A stretch of DNA of 64,000 nucleotides. It comes from Meconema thalassinum. Taxonomy: Eukaryota; Arthropoda; Insecta; Orthoptera; Tettigoniidae. Shown piece by piece: positions 1 through 10,100 of this stretch (position 1 is its first letter; the number at the start of each line of letters is the position of its first letter). Below the pieces are notes generated by a model that ran no database searches, was not told the origin of the DNA, and was given only the letters and a program-made list of their open reading frames with translations. Location: contig OX336388.2 of assembly GCA_946902985.2 (NCBI GenBank), forward strand, positions 230,570,467-230,634,466. Direction: 5' to 3'. A program made the position numbers and the translations under genes.

Positions 1-724
1 GGACATTTAAAGCTTTTGAGAGGGCTGGATTCTTACGCAACATAGCAGGACAAGTGAGTCCATTTGACAGGTGTACGACATGTTGAAGGGTAGACCGCAG
101 CTGGCCAGACAACTGGTTATCAGCGGGCAAGGTCGTCTACATTCTGGCCTTGTGCCTATATATATCAGTGTCATGTTTATTAAAAGAAAACAAATGCTCT
201 ATATATGTGTCTCGTCCTGACTTCCTTTTCCAGTCCAAGTGTGCTATGAATGTTACGTTATTCTGAGCTCGTGGGAGCTAACATATTGTTTGATAAATTT
301 ACAAGTCCTACAGGAGGACATAGTCAGATTGACATGGGCTACTGATAGCCTCATTTATTTTGTTGAGTGTGTTAAAATCATACCCTTTATTTGAAATAAA
401 GCTTTTGTACAGTTCAAAGTTCTTGTTTCCGTTCTGGTTCATTTTTAAATGTCATGGTGGAGGTTATTGTGGGAGCATACTTTAGAGATCCTGTTGTCAA
501 CCCAATCCCCGAGATAATTTTTAAGAGGTAAGTAGAGGTAAGTATGAACCCCCGTCTATTTTGGTGTGTTCCACAATATTTGCTTGTTAACTTCTGTGCT
601 CAAACCTCGGTAGTATCTGTCAGTGCCATTTTCATTGGTGTAGCTGAGCCGGTGCGGTTGATTTTTGGCAATCCGATTGAGGGGGCGGATATCTGACAGC
701 CTACTATCCGGGTAAACGGGGACA
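1..724 (+). mobile_element. 5' LTR (3' portion) of Ty3/Gypsy element
   Basis: Base 1 corresponds to base 10346, and the match runs to base 724 with very few differences, so the window begins inside the 5' LTR. By comparison with the 3' LTR about 3.2 kb of this LTR lies upstream of the window. It ends in CA directly before the primer-binding region. It contains a polyadenylation signal AATAAA at 395-400 and two closely spaced GTAAGT splice-donor-like sites (528 and 538), also present in the other plus-strand LTRs of the window. The small open frame at 600-869 on the minus strand overlaps the LTR end and is not considered coding. Confidence 0.93.
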
Positions 725-731
725 GAAGGAT

Positions 732-745
732 TGGCGCAGTCAACG
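732..745 (+). promoter_or_regulatory. Primer binding site (tRNA-Ser type)
   Basis: TGGCGCAGTC starts 7 bases after the LTR end. It is complementary to the 3' end of serine tRNAs (…GACTGCGCCA), the primer known for the 297/17.6 branch of insect Gypsy elements. Its position right after the 5' LTR supports the LTR boundary. Confidence 0.8.
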
Positions 746-1316
746 TATGGGGCTTGTTCAACATAAGTGGATCACCAGGTTGAACGCCAGTAGGATTGGC
801 AAACCTAAAACGTGTGGCTCGATTAGACTCAAATAAAGAGGTTGATTCTTTGTTAGATGTCTTGGCCAATTGTAGAATTTAAGAGTGTGATTATATAGGA
901 ATTAAATGTTGTATTGTATTAGGAAAATTACACTCAGAAAAGATCAGATCTTATATAACTTGAGAGGTTAAATAGGCTGGAAACTTAGGAAAATCGCCTA
1001 TGATCTGGAATCTTATTTTATTTGACCGGCTTATGACATGTTTCAGTCATATTAAAGATTAAATTAAATTATTTGGATTGTAAATGTAAATTATTTGTGT
1101 TAGGATATTTTAAAATGAGCCAGGGAAATTTTAACGTGTGCTTGAGTTTGTTTCAACATGAAGGGTCTTCGAAGGTTAATTATAAGGTAGTTATAAGTTA
1201 GATTTAAGACGGAAAATTGATCAAATTTATGTATGGTGAAAAGTGTTGCTCAGATGTTGTTATTTTGCTCTATTGATGTATGTCCCTACAGCAGTCTATT
1301 TTTGAATAATATTGTA
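746..1316 (+). other. Untranslated leader of the Gypsy element with splice acceptor
   Basis: No open frame. Near its end a pyrimidine-containing stretch with CCCTACAG at 1283-1290 looks like a 3' splice site, 26 bases before the gag start at 1317. With the GTAAGT donors at 528 and 538 it would define a leader intron of about 0.75 kb that removes the primer site from translated messages. This is inferred from sequence only. Confidence 0.4.
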
Positions 1317-2861
1317 ATGGCAGATGAAAGTCTTAGAATGATGTTAGAAGAGATGAAAGCTAGCATGAATAGCAGTATGAAGCAGATGATGGAGGAGAAT
1401 GCTAGTAATATGTCTGCTAGCATGAATAGTAGTATGAAGGAGATGGAAGCTAGGAATACTAGTCGAATGGAGGAGAATGCTAGTAATTTGAAAGCTAGCA
1501 TGGATGAAAGTTTGAAGGTTCTTCAGACTAGTTCTGCTAACTTAGAGGATAATATGTCGCGTTTACAGATTAATACCCAAGGAATCGAGAATACTGTAAC
1601 TGACATCCGCACAGACGTGTCCAATGTGCATAAAAATGTTGCTGATGTTAAAATTGATGTTTCCAAGGTACAGAAAGATCTTACAATGTTGAATCTAGAT
1701 GTGGCTAATGTCCGAGGTGATATTTCTTGTGCTAGGGCTGAAGTAGTTGTTGTTAAAAATGATGTTGCGACTGTCCAAGACAAGGTTGAGGAAGTCCAAA
1801 GAGAAATCCAAAATGTTAGAACTGATGTGTCCAATGTTCAGGTTGATATTAATAACATTCATTCGGATGTAAATGAGATGCAAAGTGACATAAATAAAAT
1901 TCAAGTAGAAGTCAACACAGTTTTCGTAGATATTGCTAAAGTCCAAACTGATGTAAATAAAGTCAGGGAAGAGATAGAAAATTCGAAAACCCTTTGTACG
2001 CGTAATATGAGTGCATTAACGACTAGATTAGTTGATGAGTCAGTTAGAACGACAGCGTCTTTAGCAGGTTTAAAGTATGATGTAGAGGTCATGAGAACCC
2101 AGGTATTAGACCATAATAGATTATTGAAAGAAGATATCGAAGTAGACATAGCAGAAATGTTAACGGCAAATGTAGCAGTATGGAAAGACGAGTGGAATAG
2201 GTCAAGTGGGGAACATGTAACCCAAATTCAGGAACGTATTGAAAGAAAACTTGCCAGTACTCAAATAGATATTAACAATGAAGTAGTACAGATTAGGAAA
2301 GATTTAAGCGTCAGGATGGATTCGCTATCCGAGAGACAAGTAGAAGATAGAACGCAATTAGGTCAGGATGTGCAAGCATTAAAATCTGCATTAGAGGAAC
2401 AGATTCATAAAGTTGTCTCTGATGTGAATGAAACGACGAGCAAACTGCAAAATTTGAAGCTAGGAGAGGCTAGTTTGATGGAGACCTACAAAGAAGAGTT
2501 AATCAAGAAAGTCATAACGGAGATTACTGACAAGGATACAGAAGGCTTGGCTTGCGAAACCAATAGGAATTATGCCAGAAGATATAACCTAGCTCCAGAA
2601 GAGAGAGACGTGACTCCTGAAGAACGTATATCCAGATTCAGGGAGGAAGATGACGAGAGGAATATGGAACCTGAGTGGAACTACCGAGATAGTGGGAAAA
2701 ACTACCCGGATTCATATCCGAGGAACGTGACGGTCATCAGGAATTTTGAAGACAAACCGCAAAAATTCAGCAACACTGATAGTTTGACGCCTATAGAATA
2801 TATAAGGAACCTCAAAGATCATTTCATCGAAGCTCACATTCCCAGAGAGAGAGAGAGATGA
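1317..2861 (+). CDS. gag: Gag, N-terminal coiled-coil part (frame broken at the end)
   Basis: The frame is open from 1233, but the ATG at 1317 (MADESLRMM) is the likelier start because an apparent splice acceptor lies just upstream. It encodes about 514 residues. Residues 1-390 or so are an unusually long helical region with methionine- and serine-rich repeats (KASMNSSMKQM type), then a run of V-x-x-V-x-x-D-V and I-x-x-I repeats that reads as a coiled coil. A charged linker follows, then the beginning of a Gag capsid domain (KFSNTDSLTPIEYIRNLKDHF). The frame breaks inside an AGAGAG run near 2847-2860, where the capsid domain continues in the next frame. Gag packages the element RNA into a virus-like particle; the long N-terminal coiled coil may drive multimerisation (inference). 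Confidence 0.8.
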   Translation: MADESLRMMLEEMKASMNSSMKQMMEENASNMSASMNSSMKEMEARNTSRMEENASNLKASMDESLKVLQTSSANLEDNMSRLQINTQGIENTVTDIRTDVSNVHKNVADVKIDVSKVQKDLTMLNLDVANVRGDISCARAEVVVVKNDVATVQDKVEEVQREIQNVRTDVSNVQVDINNIHSDVNEMQSDINKIQVEVNTVFVDIAKVQTDVNKVREEIENSKTLCTRNMSALTTRLVDESVRTTASLAGLKYDVEVMRTQVLDHNRLLKEDIEVDIAEMLTANVAVWKDEWNRSSGEHVTQIQERIERKLASTQIDINNEVVQIRKDLSVRMDSLSERQVEDRTQLGQDVQALKSALEEQIHKVVSDVNETTSKLQNLKLGEASLMETYKEELIKKVITEITDKDTEGLACETNRNYARRYNLAPEERDVTPEERISRFREEDDERNMEPEWNYRDSGKNYPDSYPRNVTVIRNFEDKPQKFSNTDSLTPIEYIRNLKDHFIEAHIPRERER

Positions 2862-3277
2862 AGATTGTGGAGAGATTTTTGATTGGAGGACCCCTCGAAT
2901 GGTTTCGCGCTTTTAGATACACATTCAGTAACTTTGACGAGTTTGCAGAGGCATTAATCAAACGATTTTGGTCCATAGAAGCGCAGAATTCGTTAAGAGC
3001 GGAGGTTTATTCAAGAAAATACTCAGGTACTCTTCCAACACGGTACGCTGATTTCTTTACGAGTCAATTGTCCCGCTTGAGATTTTTGCAACCCCCATTG
3101 TCAACGGAGCAATTAATTGATGCGATTTCTCGTATGCTGCCTGTGGAGGTGAGGAGACTAATCATTTCGTCAAACATCAGGGATTTGACTAGCATGGATG
3201 AATTACTGAGGAGGTTAGACTACACAAGTCCAATGCCTAACGTGGTACAGAAAGGTCAAAGGCATGACTTCAAATAA
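2858..3277 (+). CDS. gag: Gag, capsid-like domain
   Basis: About 139 residues continuing the Gag capsid domain after the frame break in the GA run. The pattern GGPLEWFRAFR…FAEALIKRFW…, followed by SQLSRLRFLQPP and LIDAISRMLP, is characteristic of Ty3/Gypsy Gag (retrotransposon gag family: a W-x2-F helix followed by an L-x4-FW motif). The ATG at 2858 is probably an internal methionine rather than a true start. The frame ends in TAA at 3275-3277, but the same frame stays open beyond it into the nucleocapsid-like segment, so the stop is either a point mutation or a true domain end. Confidence 0.75.
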   Translation: MKIVERFLIGGPLEWFRAFRYTFSNFDEFAEALIKRFWSIEAQNSLRAEVYSRKYSGTLPTRYADFFTSQLSRLRFLQPPLSTEQLIDAISRMLPVEVRRLIISSNIRDLTSMDELLRRLDYTSPMPNVVQKGQRHDFK

Positions 3278-3292
3278 ATAAATACTGTATAT

Positions 3293-3733
3293 ATGGACCA
3301 AGTCCAACAAACTGACAAGCCAGATGAAGAGAAAACTGACAATGTAGGTCCCCACAGGAATAATCAGTTTCGAAATAACAGATCGCAAGGTTACCGTCCG
3401 TATCAACAGAGAAGAGGCTGGAACTATAATCGAGGAAATTACAACAATGGAAGAGGCAGATACTACAACAATAATGGTTATAACAGAAATTATGATAGAA
3501 ATAACCAGAACCAAAACAGAAATCAGAATCCTCAAGGTCAGGTTATGACACCCGATCAGTATCAGGAAAGAGAGAGGGAAAGCCAGCAATACCTGAAGGA
3601 GTTACGGGAAAAAGAAGCCGAAAACCAAAAGAAAAGGCAGGATGTTGTAATCGATCCTGGGCCTTCTACGAGCCAGCAGAATTTTGAGGTCGGTAACACA
3701 CACAAAAAAACGCCGATTTCTCAACGACAGTGA
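3293..3733 (+). CDS. gag: Gag, basic nucleocapsid-like domain
   Basis: In the same frame as the preceding capsid segment and separated from it by one stop codon and 15 bases. It encodes about 146 residues very rich in Asn, Arg, Gly, Tyr and Gln (residues 20-85: RN, YNRGNYN and NGRGRYY repeats). No CCHC zinc knuckle is visible, so RNA binding probably relies on an RG/RN-rich basic tail, as in several insect Gypsy lineages. The C-terminal half is charged (ERERESQQYLKELREKEAE). Its end overlaps the protease frame by 4 bases (ATGA at 3730), which suggests the next product is made by frameshift or reinitiation. Confidence 0.7.
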   Translation: MDQVQQTDKPDEEKTDNVGPHRNNQFRNNRSQGYRPYQQRRGWNYNRGNYNNGRGRYYNNNGYNRNYDRNNQNQNRNQNPQGQVMTPDQYQERERESQQYLKELREKEAENQKKRQDVVIDPGPSTSQQNFEVGNTHKKTPISQRQ

Positions 3734-4221
3734 AAACTTGTAAATACATTGCCACACCACACCTGATTACAATTAATGAGATATATGAAGTTACTGATGA
3801 AGATTTGCTAGAAGAGAGGGGCATCGTTAAAGAGGAAAGACCATGTGCCTTACCTATTATTTCTGTACTGATAGATGGCCAACAGTACAAAGCCCTGATG
3901 GATACTGGTGCAATTATCTCCATCATTTCAGAGGAATGTTATCAAAGTCTGCTAAGAGGAGAGAACATGACAGTTCTACCTGTTTCTACCGTCAAAGTGA
4001 GAGGGATATTCCAAGATAAGGCAGTGAAGTGCAAGATTCAAGTGTTATTGAACTTTGAGATCAATGGAAGGAATTATGAACAGATCTTTATTGTGGTGAG
4101 CAAGATCAATTTTGATATGGTGCTTGGAATCGATTTTATATCGAAGGTTGGAGCTATTATTGACATGAAGAACAGAAGTATTAGCTTTAATGATGGGTAC
4201 ATGATCACAGAAGAGATATAA
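3730..4221 (+). CDS. pro: Retropepsin-like aspartic protease
   Basis: A 163-residue frame overlapping the end of gag by 4 bases. Residues 58-61 are the catalytic DTGA, preceded by a hydrophobic strand (ISVLIDGQQYKALM) and followed by IISIIS; later VLGIDFI gives the second conserved hydrophobic-G segment of retropepsins. It would cleave the Gag and Pol polyproteins in the particle. The TAA at 4219-4221 is in the same frame as the following polymerase, which is otherwise open, so protease and RT were probably one polyprotein and this stop may be a mutation or a readthrough site. Confidence 0.85.
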   Translation: MKTCKYIATPHLITINEIYEVTDEDLLEERGIVKEERPCALPIISVLIDGQQYKALMDTGAIISIISEECYQSLLRGENMTVLPVSTVKVRGIFQDKAVKCKIQVLLNFEINGRNYEQIFIVVSKINFDMVLGIDFISKVGAIIDMKNRSISFNDGYMITEEI

Positions 4222-4230
4222 AAACGGGAC

Positions 4231-7008
4231 GTGAAAGACAGTCTGGAAATAGACCTTAGGGAAGAAATTTTGAATACCATAATTAATGAAGTGGAAAATT
4301 TAGCAGAAATACCCAGTAGAAAAACTGAAGGATTTGAAGAAATTCAGGGGGAATTTGAGGATCTGATAAAGGAATTCCAAGATATTTTTGATGAAAAGCC
4401 TGGATTGATTAAGGATTATAAATACAAGATAAGGCTGACAGATGAAACCCCTTACCAGAAGAGAATATACCCCATACCTGAGAAATACTATCAAGAAGTA
4501 CGAGGGTTAATCAGAAAAATGGAGGTAGACGGGATTATTAAAAAACAGGCGTCGTCTTATATAAACCCCATCACAGTAGTAAAGAAAAGTAATGGTCAGA
4601 TACGTCTTTGTCTCGATGCCAGGACCATCAACTTGAAGATTCTTCCAGAAAATGACCGACCACCCAAGATTAGAGATCTGCTTCGAAAATTCAAAGGGAG
4701 AGCATGTTTCAGCGTTCTAGACTTGACGTCTTCATTTTATCAAGTTCAACTAGAAGAAGATAGTATGCAGTACACTGGATTCTTATTTGACCAGACGTCA
4801 TGGGTCTTTGTCAGAATGCCTTTTGGAATGGTTAACAGTGGACCAGCACTTATTCGAGCACTTGATAGTAAGCTCACTGACGAAGTGAAAGAAAATGTAA
4901 TCTGCTACATTGACGATTTAATCGTATCTTCACCCAGCGCCGCAAAACATTTAGTGCACTTGAGAAAGTTGTTCGAGAATTTAAGGGAGGCCAATATCAA
5001 GGTCAATTTTGGAAAATGTCAATTCTTGAAGAAGGAGATAAATTACTTGGGGCATACTATTGATAAAGATGGATATCATCCAAACATGCAAAAAGTAGAG
5101 GCGATCACGAGATTTCCAAAGCCAACTAAGGTGAAACAAGTCAGAGAATTTGTAGGCGCATGCCAATTTATTAGCAGCCACTGTCCAAGATACTCTGAAA
5201 TTATGGCTCCTCTGTATGACTTACTCAAGAAGAATAACAGATGGAAATGGAGTACCGCTGCAGACGAGGCTTTTGAGAAAGCAAAAGAGATGCTCAGGAA
5301 TAACGTGAAACTGGAGTACCCAGACTTTGAGAAGGTGTTCTATATTGAGTCTAATGCATCAAGAATAGGCATTAGTGCAGTCTTATACCAGAAAGACGAG
5401 GCAGGCAACAAGCACTACATTGCGTTCACTAGTCGGAAGTTGAAGAAACACGAGGAAAACTACTTCACGACAGAACTTGAAGCGTTAGCTTTTGTGACAG
5501 CTTTGCAAGCGTGGAAGAAAATCCTGCTGGGACATAAAGTCATCATTATTACTGACCATAAAGCACTACAGTTTATGCTGCAAACTGACATGTCAAGTGA
5601 TAGATTGACACGTGGGGCTTTGTTCACCCAACAGTTTAACGCCACTATCGTCCACCAGCCTGGGAAAGATAACTTACTGGCTGATGCTTTATCACGTAAC
5701 CCTATTAAAAATGTGCAGATACACCATGTACAATTGGAGCAAGAAGATCAAGAAACCGTTAGGAGGTTAGCCCGAATCGGTGTGTCACAGAAGAGACACG
5801 CTCCAATAAGGAAAATGTACAGGTTCCTCAAGGGTTACATGGACAATACTGATGTTGAATATGCAGCTACACGGAGAAATTCACGACACTTTGTCTTGAG
5901 TGGAGACATCGTATGCAAGTATGCTGACTCTGCGCATACAAAACTCCGAATAGTCGTGCCACCTAAACTTGTTGTCAATTTAGTGTGGGTAGCTCATCAC
6001 GCAACTGGACATGCCGGTTTAGATAAAACTCTTAATACTCTTAAAGAGAGATTTATTTGGACTAACATGCGTTCCAGCATTGCCAAGGTCATTCGATCAT
6101 GTGACAAATGTCAAAGAGCAAAGTATGCTTCTGCTTTATTAAAAGGAAAACCGAAGGCTATGATTCCTTCTAAACAAAACGAACTCATGGCGACGGATAT
6201 ATTTGGCCCCTGTCCGAAGGGATATCAGGGTAACCAGTACCTGTTGGTTACCGTGGATGTTTTCTCAAAATTTGTTACAATGAGTCCCATGCAGAAAGCT
6301 AACACGAGGAACGTTGTAAGCAGACTGGAAAATGCTGTATTTCCTAAAGCTGGTAAACCAGAATATCTACTGTCTGATCATGGAACGCAGTTTACATCCT
6401 TGGAATTTGCAGCGGATATGGAAAGGCTTGGTATTAAGCACTTATTTTCAAGCGTGCGTTACCCAGAATCGAATTCCTCAGAAAGATATATGGCTGAATT
6501 TTCGAAATTCTGTCGAATTTTCTGTCCAAATGATCATTCTGGTTGGGTGAGATTTGTGCCCCTTATTGAGGAATGTCTGAACTCTACAGTGCAGGAGAGC
6601 ACAGGAGAAGTGCCAATGCGACTTCATCTAGGAAGAAACCCAGAAAGGCCGTGGGATAATCTTTTCAACCTCGTTCCTAGAGATCCCGACCTAGGAAGGC
6701 AGCAGAGGATTGACAAGGCGAAGGAACAACTCCAGAAAGCAGCAGAGAAACGATTGAAAAGAGTAGCTGGAAAACGTTTTGGTGCACCCTTACAAGTTGG
6801 AAATCTTGTATTACTACGCAGACCTGTCAAGGCTGATATGAGCAAGAAAATATATCCCAAGTTTGGAATTGTGTTTATGGGTCCGTTTAGAATTACGAAT
6901 GCCTATGGAAACAACTGTTATGAACTCTACGATGATGAGAATAATGTCATTTATGGCAAGTTCAATGCTGGAAACTTGAAAAGATACTATCCTAGAGTAA
7001 ACCAGTAA
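4231..7008 (+). CDS. pol: Pol: reverse transcriptase, RNase H, integrase
   Basis: About 925 uninterrupted residues in frame with the protease; no ATG stands at 4231 (GTG), so it is best read as the rest of a Pro-Pol polyprotein. RT: residues 75-285, with ICLDAR-like RLCLDAR, FSVLDLTSSFYQ, MPFGM and the active site YIDD (226-229). RNase H: about 365-490, with TELEAL, ITDHKAL and LADALSR; the first catalytic Asp, normally in TDAS, reads Asn (residue 375, codon AAT at 5353-5355). Integrase: HHCC zinc module (HHATGHAG…CDKCQ, 589-629) and the D,D(35)E core at D656, D716 and E751, then a C-terminal domain ending AGNLKRYYPRVNQ. It copies the RNA to DNA and inserts it. Long and open, hence relatively recent, but the RNase H change may inactivate it. 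Confidence 0.93.
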   Translation: MKDSLEIDLREEILNTIINEVENLAEIPSRKTEGFEEIQGEFEDLIKEFQDIFDEKPGLIKDYKYKIRLTDETPYQKRIYPIPEKYYQEVRGLIRKMEVDGIIKKQASSYINPITVVKKSNGQIRLCLDARTINLKILPENDRPPKIRDLLRKFKGRACFSVLDLTSSFYQVQLEEDSMQYTGFLFDQTSWVFVRMPFGMVNSGPALIRALDSKLTDEVKENVICYIDDLIVSSPSAAKHLVHLRKLFENLREANIKVNFGKCQFLKKEINYLGHTIDKDGYHPNMQKVEAITRFPKPTKVKQVREFVGACQFISSHCPRYSEIMAPLYDLLKKNNRWKWSTAADEAFEKAKEMLRNNVKLEYPDFEKVFYIESNASRIGISAVLYQKDEAGNKHYIAFTSRKLKKHEENYFTTELEALAFVTALQAWKKILLGHKVIIITDHKALQFMLQTDMSSDRLTRGALFTQQFNATIVHQPGKDNLLADALSRNPIKNVQIHHVQLEQEDQETVRRLARIGVSQKRHAPIRKMYRFLKGYMDNTDVEYAATRRNSRHFVLSGDIVCKYADSAHTKLRIVVPPKLVVNLVWVAHHATGHAGLDKTLNTLKERFIWTNMRSSIAKVIRSCDKCQRAKYASALLKGKPKAMIPSKQNELMATDIFGPCPKGYQGNQYLLVTVDVFSKFVTMSPMQKANTRNVVSRLENAVFPKAGKPEYLLSDHGTQFTSLEFAADMERLGIKHLFSSVRYPESNSSERYMAEFSKFCRIFCPNDHSGWVRFVPLIEECLNSTVQESTGEVPMRLHLGRNPERPWDNLFNLVPRDPDLGRQQRIDKAKEQLQKAAEKRLKRVAGKRFGAPLQVGNLVLLRRPVKADMSKKIYPKFGIVFMGPFRITNAYGNNCYELYDDENNVIYGKFNAGNLKRYYPRVNQ

Positions 7009-7087
7009 TAATTCAATTTCGTGTTCAAGAGAGTTGAGGTACTTGTAACACTGAGTTTAAAAACAATTTGCAACTGTTTTTAAAACG
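7009..7087 (+). other. Spacer between pol and polypurine tract
   Basis: Short AT-rich stretch after the pol stop. No env-like frame exists between pol and the 3' LTR, so the element is the env-less type. Confidence 0.6.
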
Positions 7088-7101
7088 TGGTGAGGGGAGA
7101 A
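7088..7101 (+). promoter_or_regulatory. Polypurine tract
   Basis: The purine run GGTGAGGGGAGAA lies immediately before the LTR start TGCCCCCG. This is the expected plus-strand primer of LTR retrotransposons and fixes the 3' LTR start at 7102. Confidence 0.8.
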
Positions 7102-10100
7102 TGCCCCCGTAAATTGAATTATATAGAGACCACGGTGGCTATTTTGGAAAATTATGAAGAAAGTTATGGCTGTCATAGTTATGACGTGGATAGTCATGAC
7201 GTAAGCACGGATGACGCAGACGTTATGCCAGCAGGCTACTTGAGCTGAGATTCTCAGTGACGTCAGCATTTATTCGAGAAAGATCCGAGATTTACGACGC
7301 AGTCGCAGGAAACGTGGAATTATGCTGAGGAAGAAATTATGCTATTGGAGGGGAGGCTCGAACCAATGAACGATAGTTTGAAGGAAGACGGAGATTGCTG
7401 AAACTATGGTATTTTTATTACTTTTTGGAATGCAGAATTGTGGAAATCCATTTGCAGTAGAGGCATTGATCTGGAATTTTGGTGAAATTTATTTTCAGTT
7501 TTTGAATTTTGAAAATCCGTCATGTATTGACGAAGTTGGAACTTCTAGCGATGACGCAGTATCACGCTATGGAAGGGATGGATACGCCCCTCATGAAGTT
7601 TATAAAAGGCCTTGCGCAGAAGAGAGCGGTCTCATATCTCAAATCGTCAGATCTCAAATCGTCAGAACCTAAGCTCAGATCTTCAGTATCAGTTCTTATA
7701 TAGTCGTTTTTCTGATTTGGTGAGACGTCGAGTGAAATTAGTAGAAAGAGTCGTCATTATAACGCGTGGTGAAGCCACCGCATTAAACGAGATTCGAGCA
7801 GGCAAGCAGTGCAAGTTTACAGTGAGTGAAAACTAGGCGAAGTTAAAACGCACATTATAACGCGTCTACAAGATTAGCTATGAACAGTTAGCGTTTGCCT
7901 ATAAGCTAATTCTATTGTGCAGTGCTACATTAAGGAGTGTAGAAAAGTTGAACAATTTCGCGGAGTTACTTTGGAAGATATTGGCAATTTTAGACGACTG
8001 ACGAAAGTGATTTTCTCGCCATCTGAGAAGCACTTTGTATCGTCAGATTCTACGCCACGGCTGACACTGCTAGTGCAATAGGGAGACTTCAGATTGTATT
8101 GTGACACAACGCTACAGTATTATGGAGCAGTTTAATATGGCAGTTTGTTCTACTATTACCATAACCGAAGAGAAGATGGAAGGCTAAAGGACTTTAATGC
8201 GATTGGGACATATATCGTTGGAGTAAGATAGCAGCATGGAACTTCGCTAATTGCCATTCCACACAAGCGAACATGTGGTGAATAACCATCTACACCCATG
8301 TTTCGTGGTTCAACGCTGAATACTATCAAACAGCAATGGAAACGATTTCATACTCACTGAATATGAATATTTCTTCGGAAATTACTACAAAAACTTCATG
8401 GCGATTTTCTACTGGAACTTCAGGGATTTTTCAAGAGAGGTCAGGGTAGTCCCGACTCACAAAGAAGAATTTTGCCGGAAGGATGTCTTTCGTCTACACG
8501 GAGCAGTGCAATTTCCGGAGGAGGAAGCAGTTCGATTCTCCGAGGGTGCTGTTTCCTGTTTGGAGGATGGAGCTCATCTTCAAGTTGGTGAAATGGATCC
8601 ATCAGCAGTCTTCTTTGGGGAATTTTCCTCTGGAACTTCAATCAGCAGATAAGGTAGTCGTGAACGTTTATTGTTTATTTTGAGTTTTTTTTAGCGATAT
8701 CTGAGCAACCTTTGTCCCATATTTTCTGTCCTCATGTATTTTGCCCTATATTCTTGTTTGAGATTCCTATACTCAGTACACCTTGATGTGTTATGCCTTT
8801 TTCGACGATTTATTAAGACATGGTTATGTCATGGGCATAGTTAAATGATTTTGGATCAGTTGAGACTGATATTTAGATTTTTCAGTAATTTGCTTATTTT
8901 TGAGTCACGATTTGACTGTAAGTTAATGATTTTTATGGCAGATTTAAATTCAGACAGTGTGTCACTTTATTAAAGTAATTCTACCCCAGTTTAATTACTT
9001 TGACCAATTTTCTGTCATCATCAAGAAGGAAGAACATTTAAATGATTTTAGAGCATTAAAATCCATTACGTTGTCGACGATCTTGGAAATACTAGTCGTT
9101 ATTTGAATTGATTGCAACACAGACATTTATCGTCAGTTATGAACGACCATTGCATCATAGACAATTTTGTGAAAGATGAACTTTAATTATGAATTATTGA
9201 ATGCATTAAAGTCATGAACTTTTGTTAGGAGTTTTTTCTCAATTAGAGATTTATATAATAGATGTTTGCATTCCCCAGTCTAATTGGATTCTATTCGACT
9301 ATTTTGCAGTTTAGTCGCACTTTGTTTGATGATAGTATTTTTATACTACAATTCTTTGAAGATGTTAATCTTAAATTTTGATAGACCAGACAGGCGTATA
9401 TAAGCGTATTCACTATTAAATTTGTTTGTGATTGGCAAATTTTTACTTCATTTCGATTCATGAATGAAATCCACGAAGGTTTAAGATAACAGTTTTGAAA
9501 CAATTAATGATTATAAGAATTTTTGAAGTGGAACTATGAATGTATAATCGCTAGTGCAGCGGACGTGTTGAAAGTCGCTGATGTATAATGCCCTTGAATT
9601 AACGAAGAAGGTTCCCACAGTAATTAAGGATGTTGAAGAATTTGTTAGTGGAGGTTTTTGTAAGTTCTGTGGAAGATTTTGATGCCATATATATTAATAT
9701 ATGATGAATTTTGGGCCTAATTTTAATGCAGTTTTGTGCATTATTTTGTAAGCGAAGTATTTTCCGATGGAGTGTATTGTATTTGTCCTTTGAAAATTAA
9801 TCAAGTGAATTTACTGTTATAATTAACAAGAGTATTGAAAGAATTTGAGATAAGATTTTGAATGAAGATTACCGTCACAAATAATTATAATAATTATTAC
9901 AACCTTTATTAAACCAAATTGTGACATTAAATATGTATAACTAACCTTTATTGGTCGATTATATTGACACGATTGTGAAATTACCAACCGGATGAACATG
10001 TGGTTAAATGTATTTCTTAAATTAATAATTTAAATAATTTAAATGTTAATATTGTAAATAATAATGTAAATATCTTTGACAATAATGTGTAACGAAAGTA

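Noticed and set aside
1233..1316. Upstream ATG for gag at 1233
   Set aside because: It precedes an apparent 3' splice site and the encoded leader has no Gag similarity; the ATG at 1317 fits better.
1286..2149. Minus-strand frames of 70-100 codons under gag
   Set aside because: Mirror images of the repetitive coiled-coil coding sequence on the plus strand.
7009..7101. env gene downstream of pol
   Set aside because: Only about 90 bases separate the pol stop from the LTR.
7406..7836. Short frames at the start of the 3' LTR
   Set aside because: Not kept open in the corresponding part of the solo LTR at 41766.
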